NCBI GenBank assembly: GCA_002412705.1
Contig: DHVO01000022.1
Span: forward strand, 20,019-32,207
Direction: 5' to 3'
Source of the DNA: Bacteroidales bacterium UBA5206
GTDB lineage: Bacteria; Bacteroidota; Bacteroidia; Bacteroidales; Tenuifilaceae
DNA: 12,189 nt
Shown here: positions 8,510 to 12,189 of the stretch, one piece after another
Layout of the letters: each line of letters opens with the position of its first letter
How positions within the stretch are numbered: position 1 is the first letter of the stretch
Notes under the pieces: generated by a model
Seen by the model: the letters and a program-made list of their open reading frames with translations, nothing else
Databases searched by the model: none
What the model was told of the DNA's origin: nothing
Translations under genes and position numbers: made by a program

Positions 8510-8875
8510 ATGTACAGGTATCTGGTTGCAACCGTGTTTGTTCTTTTATGTGGTGGTTTGCTTAGTGCAACCGCCCAAAAGATTTATGAGGCTGAGGATA
8601 TTGCCGATGCCAAGCTTAAGGTTTACGCCGTTGATGAGGCTAAGGATGCCGATTTACTGGTGCACTTTGTTTACGAGAAACCCCATGTAACCCGCATTGG
8701 GCTCTGGATGGAAGTGCCTACACCCCAGGAGGCCGACATTCTTATTTACTTTGTTGACGATATTAAAGAGTCAAACATAACCATTTGGCTGGTTGACACA
8801 CCCGACGAGGCTAAGTGGCAAAATGAGGCTAAAAAGGCACTTTTGCCCCCTAGTATTATTAAGCCTCCTAAATAG
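8510..8875 (+). CDS. Small exported repeat protein, DUF6150-like
   Basis: A 121-residue protein of unknown function. ATG 8510 is the only methionine start that keeps the signal peptide (residues 1-23, ending Ser-Ala-Thr-Ala-Gln). The mature part is built from short strand-like repeats of the form Ala-Asp-x-x-Val-Tyr-x-Val-Asp: residues ~32-42, 46-55, 74-83 and 88-96, with a degenerate unit around 60-70. The end, with Ala-Lys-Trp-Gln-Asn-Glu-Ala-Lys-Lys, resembles the Trp-Lys-Asn motif I associate with DUF6150 proteins of Bacteroidota. It is acidic in the repeats and basic at the C-terminus. It lies between the porE terminator and purM, 28 bases before purM, so it is probably co-transcribed with purM. 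A periplasmic location is inferred from the signal peptide. No catalytic motif is visible. Confidence 0.82.
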   Translation: MYRYLVATVFVLLCGGLLSATAQKIYEAEDIADAKLKVYAVDEAKDADLLVHFVYEKPHVTRIGLWMEVPTPQEADILIYFVDDIKESNITIWLVDTPDEAKWQNEAKKALLPPSIIKPPK

Positions 8876-8903
8876 AAATTCGCTACTGTATAATTTGAGG
8901 ATA

Positions 8904-10076
8904 ATGACTAACGATTTACGCTACGACAAGAGAGGTGTTTCTGCCTCCAAGGATGATGTTCATAACGCTATTGCCAACCTCGATAAGGGGTTATTCCCAA
9001 AAGCATTTTGTAAGGTTGTTCCCGATGTTCTTGCCGGAGATCCAGAGTACTGTACCGTTATGCACGCCGATGGTGCAGGTACAAAATCGTCGCTGGCATA
9101 CATGTACTGGCGCGAAACTGGCGACCTTTCCGTTTGGAAGGGCATAGCGCAGGATGCCATTGTAATGAACCTCGACGATTTACTTTGCGTTGGGGTAACC
9201 GATAATATTCTGCTATCGTCAACCATTGGACGTAACAAAAACCTTATTCCGGGCGAGGTTATTAGCGCAATTATTGCTGGAACCGAGGAGTTCTGTCAGG
9301 ATATGCGCGACCTTGGCGTAAATATCCACCTAACTGGTGGCGAAACCGCCGATGTGGGCGATCTTGTACGCACCGTAATTGTTGACTCAACCGTTACTGC
9401 ACGCGTTAAGCGCTCTCACGTCATCTCAAACAGCAACATTCAGGATGGCGATGTAATTGTTGGATTAAGTTCATATGGGCAGGCCAAGTACGAGAAAGAG
9501 TACAACGCGGGAATGGGCAGCAACGGGTTAACCTCTGCGCGCCACGATGTGTTTGCACACTACCTTGCAGAGAAGTACCCCGAGAGCTACGACCAATCAA
9601 TAGACAAAAGCCTTGTGTACTCAGGCGGGTATAAGCTTACCGATATTATCCCCGAAATAGGTATTACTGCAGGTAAAATGGTGCTTAGCCCAACCCGTAC
9701 CTATGCTCCTGTTATTCGTGAGATACTAAACAACTACCGTCCTGTAATTCACGGATTGGTTCACTGCTCGGGTGGTGCACAAACCAAGGTGATGAACTTT
9801 GTTGATAATCTGCTTGTAGCCAAGGAGAACCTATTCCCTGTTCCTCCGCTGTTTGATATCATTCAGCGCGAGTCAAAAACCCCTTGGGCCGAGATGTACA
9901 AGGTGTTTAATATGGGGCATCGCATGGAGATTTACGTTTACCCAGAGTTTGCCGAGGATATTGTGGCTATTGCCCGCGAATTTGGTGTTGATGCCCAAAT
10001 TATTGGCTCATGCCACGCCAGCGAAAAGGGTAACAAACTTATTGTTAGAAGCGATAAGGGAGAGTTTATCTACTAG
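8904..10076 (+). CDS. purM: Phosphoribosylformylglycinamidine cyclo-ligase (AIR synthase), Bacteroidota long form
   Basis: Cytoplasmic PurM catalyses the ATP-dependent closure of FGAM to aminoimidazole ribonucleotide, step five of purine synthesis. The frame is open upstream to 8793, overlapping the DUF6150 gene, but ATG 8904 is chosen. It gives 390 residues starting Met-Thr-Asn-Asp-Leu-Arg-Tyr-Asp, has GAGG just upstream (8897-8900), and avoids an unlikely hydrophobic extension. Family motifs are HADGAGTKSS (54-63, nucleotide binding), MNLDDLLCVG (88-97, the Val-Asn-Asp-Leu region), GGETADVGD (145-153), HGLVHCSGGA (283-292) and EMYKVFNMGHRM (330-341). It is about 45 residues longer than E. 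coli PurM (345), partly through an insertion around 195-250. His-Cys-Ser-Gly-Gly replaces the usual His-x-Thr-Gly-Gly-Gly. This divergent long form is ordinary in Bacteroidota. It is followed by a terminator. Confidence 0.93.
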   Translation: MTNDLRYDKRGVSASKDDVHNAIANLDKGLFPKAFCKVVPDVLAGDPEYCTVMHADGAGTKSSLAYMYWRETGDLSVWKGIAQDAIVMNLDDLLCVGVTDNILLSSTIGRNKNLIPGEVISAIIAGTEEFCQDMRDLGVNIHLTGGETADVGDLVRTVIVDSTVTARVKRSHVISNSNIQDGDVIVGLSSYGQAKYEKEYNAGMGSNGLTSARHDVFAHYLAEKYPESYDQSIDKSLVYSGGYKLTDIIPEIGITAGKMVLSPTRTYAPVIREILNNYRPVIHGLVHCSGGAQTKVMNFVDNLLVAKENLFPVPPLFDIIQRESKTPWAEMYKVFNMGHRMEIYVYPEFAEDIVAIAREFGVDAQIIGSCHASEKGNKLIVRSDKGEFIY

Positions 10077-10098
10077 CATATCATTTTCATATATAAAG

Positions 10099-10129
10099 CA
10101 GCCACCTCAGCATTTGGGGTGGCTGTTTT
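10099..10129 (+). terminator. Rho-independent terminator after purM
   Basis: CAGCCACC at 10099-10106 pairs with GGTGGCTG at 10118-10125, extended by a T-G and a C-G pair, with a seven-base loop, then TTTT and further T-rich sequence. It lies 22 bases after the purM stop. Confidence 0.9.
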
Positions 10130-10181
10130 GCTTTTCATAGTATTGCGCAAAAAGGTTGTCTGGCTATTAAATGGGTTGATA

Positions 10182-10208
10182 TATAGCAATATGTGATTTT
10201 TTGCTATA
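10182..10208. repeat. Inverted repeat overlapping the tcdA promoter (possible operator)
   Basis: TATAGCAA at 10182-10189 and TTGCTATA at 10201-10208 are perfect inverted copies, 11 bases apart. The right copy overlaps the -33 TTTG of the tcdA promoter (10200-10203). The half-site centres are 19 bases apart, roughly two helical turns, as for a dimeric regulator. It lacks a following T tract, so it is not a terminator. Function is inferred only. Confidence 0.45.
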
Positions 10209-10230
10209 AACGTGATTTCTCCTATTTTTG
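10200..10230 (+). promoter_or_regulatory. Bacteroidota-type promoter of tcdA
   Basis: TTTG at 10200-10203, a 19-base spacer and TATTTTTG at 10223-10230 match the Bacteroidota -33/-7 consensus (TTTG, 19-20 bases, TAnnTTTG) exactly. Transcription should start near 10236-10238, giving a short leader of about 15 bases before ATG 10253. This is the clearest promoter in the window. Confidence 0.8.
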
Positions 10231-10252
10231 CGGCTGAAAAATTAATGATACT

Positions 10253-11056
10253 ATGGCTGGCACGAAGGGAATTTTTCAGCGGACTGAGCTTTTGTTGGGC
10301 AAATCGAACATGGAGAAGTTGGCTCAGACACGCGTGATACTATTTGGAGTAGGAGGGGTTGGAAGCTGGTGCGCAGAGAGCTTAATTCGCAGCGGTATAG
10401 GCCATCTAACTATTGTTGATTCCGACAGGGTATGCGTTACAAATATTAATAGGCAGCTAATGGCCACCACCAAAACGGTGGGCAAGGTAAAAACTGAGGT
10501 GCTTAGGGAGCGCCTGCTGGAGATTAACCCTTCGGCAGATATTGTGGCTATTCAGGAGATTTACAACGCTAGTAATCATCACCTTTTCACTATAGAATCC
10601 TACGATTTTATTATTGATGCCATTGATAGCATTGCAAGTAAGGTTCACCTTATTAGGATGGCAACCCGCACTAATGCAACTTTTATCTCATCCATGGGAG
10701 CCTCACTTAAGGTTGACCCAACCCGTGTTAGGGTTGATGAGTTCTGGAATATCAAGGGGTGTCCTTTAGCCTCAATAGTGCGCAAGCGCATTAAACAGGG
10801 CGATTTGCCTGCTAAAAAGTTTCTATGCGTTTATAGCGATGAGGTACTTGATAACATGGGCGAAAATGCCTCGTGTGGTACCAGCAGCTGCTTATGCCCA
10901 AAGAATATAGCGCCTGTGGGCAATCCAGAGCTGGCCAACCACGAGTGGTGTAGCGCAAAAGCCCGCATAAATGGCACAACAAGCCACATTACTGCAATTT
11001 TTGGTTTTACGCTGGCAGGGCTTGTAATAAAATCGATATACAATAGCGGTAAGTAG
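10253..11056 (+). CDS. tcdA: tRNA threonylcarbamoyladenosine dehydratase TcdA (E1-like, ThiF fold)
   Basis: TcdA (CsdL/YgdL) is a cytoplasmic E1-like enzyme that uses ATP to dehydrate t6A37 of tRNAs to cyclic t6A. The 267-residue protein has a Rossmann nucleotide loop, GVGGVGS at 32-38, then Asp56 (IVDSD), the Asn64-x-Asn-Arg67-Gln68 motif, Lys80 (VGKVK) and Asp125 (DAIDS), all standard ATP-site residues of the ThiF/E1 superfamily. Overall similarity to E. coli TcdA is clear (for example CVTNINRQ and INPSAD). The C-terminal part differs: Cys208-x4-Cys213-x-Cys215-Pro with Cys233 makes a possible metal site absent in E. coli TcdA, though related Cys-rich tails occur in Firmicutes homologues. 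The end (AIFGFTLAGLVIKSI) is the usual membrane-associating or dimer helix. ATG 10253 lies 15-17 bases after the predicted transcript start. A single-gene unit. Confidence 0.92.
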   Translation: MAGTKGIFQRTELLLGKSNMEKLAQTRVILFGVGGVGSWCAESLIRSGIGHLTIVDSDRVCVTNINRQLMATTKTVGKVKTEVLRERLLEINPSADIVAIQEIYNASNHHLFTIESYDFIIDAIDSIASKVHLIRMATRTNATFISSMGASLKVDPTRVRVDEFWNIKGCPLASIVRKRIKQGDLPAKKFLCVYSDEVLDNMGENASCGTSSCLCPKNIAPVGNPELANHEWCSAKARINGTTSHITAIFGFTLAGLVIKSIYNSGK

Positions 11057-11071
11057 ATTATACCATACACA

Positions 11072-11103
11072 AAAGGCTGCCTAATTGGTATTGGGCAGCC
11101 TTT
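11072..11103. terminator. Bidirectional terminator between tcdA and the aminopeptidase gene
   Basis: AAAGGCTGCC at 11072-11081 and GGCAGCCTTT at 11094-11103 form a perfect 10-base stem (plus T-G and A-T pairs) around a short loop. T-rich sequence follows on the plus strand (TTTGTTTT), and a T run is also present when read on the minus strand. It sits between two convergent genes, 16 bases from the tcdA stop and 22 from the aminopeptidase stop, so it can serve both. Confidence 0.88.
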
Positions 11104-11124
11104 GTTTTAAAGCAATTAAGGGGA

Positions 11125-12090
11125 TTACATATCAAATCCTATCATCTTACCCTTTTTCATAATTAGCTCATCGTCAAAGTAAACGTCTGGCTCTTTAACA
11201 AGGCCATCAAGGTGGCTGCTAACCGATATGCGCCCGCCCATGCTCTTGTTGTTACCAAAGGCAATGTGGATGGTGCCAAACACCTTCTCATCTTCAAGTA
11301 TTTCGCCAGTAAGAATGGCTTTGTAGTTGGTCCCAATACCAAACTCGGCTACCGCACGGGCATCGCGACCAACCTTATCAACCATCTGAATTAGCTTTTC
11401 GGCCTCTTTGCCTCCGCTAATCTTTTCGGCATATCCGTTAACAATATCAATGGTAATAGGGGTTTCAATCATTCCTATGCCAGCCATTGAGCCGTCAATA
11501 ATAAGGGTCCCATTGGTTTGGTCCTCCCAAGGTGCAAGGTAAACCTCGCCAGAGGGAAGATTTCCGCTCTCGCCCTTGTTGCGCATAACGCCCTTGCTGG
11601 GAAGTATTTTCCTGTCCTTAACGGGCATAACCACGTTGGTTCCCTTCTCGGTGGTAACCTTAATGGTGCTAACGCCAACAAGCTTAGCGGCTATATAGTC
11701 GGTTAGGGCAATAATCTTATCGTAATCTGCATTTAGGCAGCGTACCATGGTATCAAGGTTAATACCGGGCATTGTTCCAAAGCGAACGCCTTGGGCTGCT
11801 GCTTCGCGGCGAGCATCGGTATGGGTAAGCGATTTGTTGGTTGGGCAAACCACCACATCAACCGCTTTCATAAGGGCAGCAATGGCCACAGGAGGCTCTT
11901 GCCCATCAATATCGCGCGATTTTATCTCAACAAGCATAGACTCTTTGCAGAGCTCCTTACCCGCTTCGTGAAGGCCAAGGCCAATTTCGCGTGTAAGCTC
12001 GTCGGTTACAATTAGTACCGTTTCTTCTGGTTTTAGCCCCATGCAGTCGCGTAGAGCAATTATTGAGGCGTCTCTTAGTTCTTTGTTCAT
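11125..12090 (-). CDS. M29-type (AmpT/AmpS-like) metal-dependent aminopeptidase, short form
   Basis: A 321-residue cytoplasmic enzyme predicted to remove N-terminal amino acids from peptides. The frame reaches a GTG at 12108, but ATG (complement of 12088-12090) gives the cleaner start, Met-Asn-Lys-Glu-Leu-Arg-Asp. Metal ligands expected for family M29 are present in order: Glu182 in NLPSGEVYLAP, Glu249 in AEFGIGTN, His275 in GTIHIAFG, and His293 with Asp295 in SSHLDG. Compared with the ~410-residue Thermus AmpT it is short, and the stretch between His275 and His293 is 18 residues instead of about 31. The position seven after His275, where AmpT has its catalytic tyrosine, is Lys282. There is no signal peptide. 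It is convergent with tcdA and shares its terminator. Assignment to the M29 superfamily is good; actual peptidase activity is less certain because of the missing tyrosine. Confidence 0.85.
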   Translation of the reverse strand: MNKELRDASIIALRDCMGLKPEETVLIVTDELTREIGLGLHEAGKELCKESMLVEIKSRDIDGQEPPVAIAALMKAVDVVVCPTNKSLTHTDARREAAAQGVRFGTMPGINLDTMVRCLNADYDKIIALTDYIAAKLVGVSTIKVTTEKGTNVVMPVKDRKILPSKGVMRNKGESGNLPSGEVYLAPWEDQTNGTLIIDGSMAGIGMIETPITIDIVNGYAEKISGGKEAEKLIQMVDKVGRDARAVAEFGIGTNYKAILTGEILEDEKVFGTIHIAFGNNKSMGGRISVSSHLDGLVKEPDVYFDDELIMKKGKMIGFDM

Positions 12091-12189
12091 AGCATAACAA
12101 TTTGCCACAAAATAAGAATTTCTTTTAAAAAAGGGCAGGTAACCTGATTTATAGCATAGGTAATAGGCTAATTGCGTGTGCTTTTGCGC

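Noticed and set aside
8484..8512. TTTG with TATCTATG as a promoter for the DUF6150 gene
   Set aside because: The -7 box would contain the ATG itself, and no later start keeps the signal peptide.
8890..8897. TATAATTTG as a -7 element for purM
   Set aside because: The inner spacing is off by one, there is no -33 partner, and the transcript would start at or after the ATG.
8793..8903. Upstream extension of purM by 37 residues
   Set aside because: It overlaps the DUF6150 gene in another frame and has no PurM similarity; ATG 8904 matches the family N-terminus.
12091..12108. GTG start of the M29-type gene, six codons upstream
   Set aside because: A weaker start codon; the added residues Val-Ala-Asn-Cys-Tyr-Ala lie in the AT-rich upstream stretch and do not resemble the family start.
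12109..12189. Possible divergent gene at the right edge
   Set aside because: Only about 80 bases, AT-rich, with no start codon and frame that can be supported.

Overview
The window looks like chromosomal DNA of a Bacteroidota (Bacteroidia/Bacteroidales-like) bacterium. The evidence is a PorE-type type IX secretion protein, an S46 dipeptidyl-peptidase, a DUF5117-type metalloprotease, a DUF6150 repeat protein, a long-form PurM, one close match to the Bacteroidota promoter (TTTG, 19 bases, TAnnTTTG) and the near absence of Shine-Dalgarno sequences. I see no mobile element, CRISPR array, tRNA or rRNA, and nothing that marks a recent transfer.

Layout. Bases 1-978 are the 3' end of a probable surface protein, closed by a long-loop hairpin terminator (995-1063). 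Bases 1151-6219 form a tight three-gene unit: a secreted metzincin-type metalloprotease, a DPP11-like S46 dipeptidyl-peptidase (26-base gap) and a small histidine-rich membrane protein with an EF-hand-like loop (3-base gap). A long hairpin terminator (6242-6279) ends it. Bases 6474-8447 encode PorE (TPR, five PD40 blades, carboxypeptidase-regulatory-like fold, OmpA C-terminal domain), followed by a terminator at 8465-8486. Next come a small exported DUF6150 protein (8510-8875) and purM (8904-10076), 28 bases apart and ended by the terminator at 10099-10129. tcdA (10253-11056) has its own well-formed promoter, overlapped by an inverted repeat. Its terminator at 11072-11103 can also serve the convergent gene on the minus strand, an M29-type aminopeptidase (11125-12090). 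The last ~100 bases are upstream DNA of that aminopeptidase with no gene visible.

Together the window mixes extracytoplasmic proteolysis (metalloprotease, DPP11), the secretion envelope (PorE) and housekeeping (purine synthesis, tRNA t6A cyclisation, peptide turnover), as expected of a peptide-using Bacteroidota. I found no convincing new defence or mobile system. The points most worth a second look are the membrane protein coupled to the peptidase pair, the M29 enzyme lacking the expected tyrosine, the cysteine cluster in TcdA, and the inverted repeat on the tcdA promoter.
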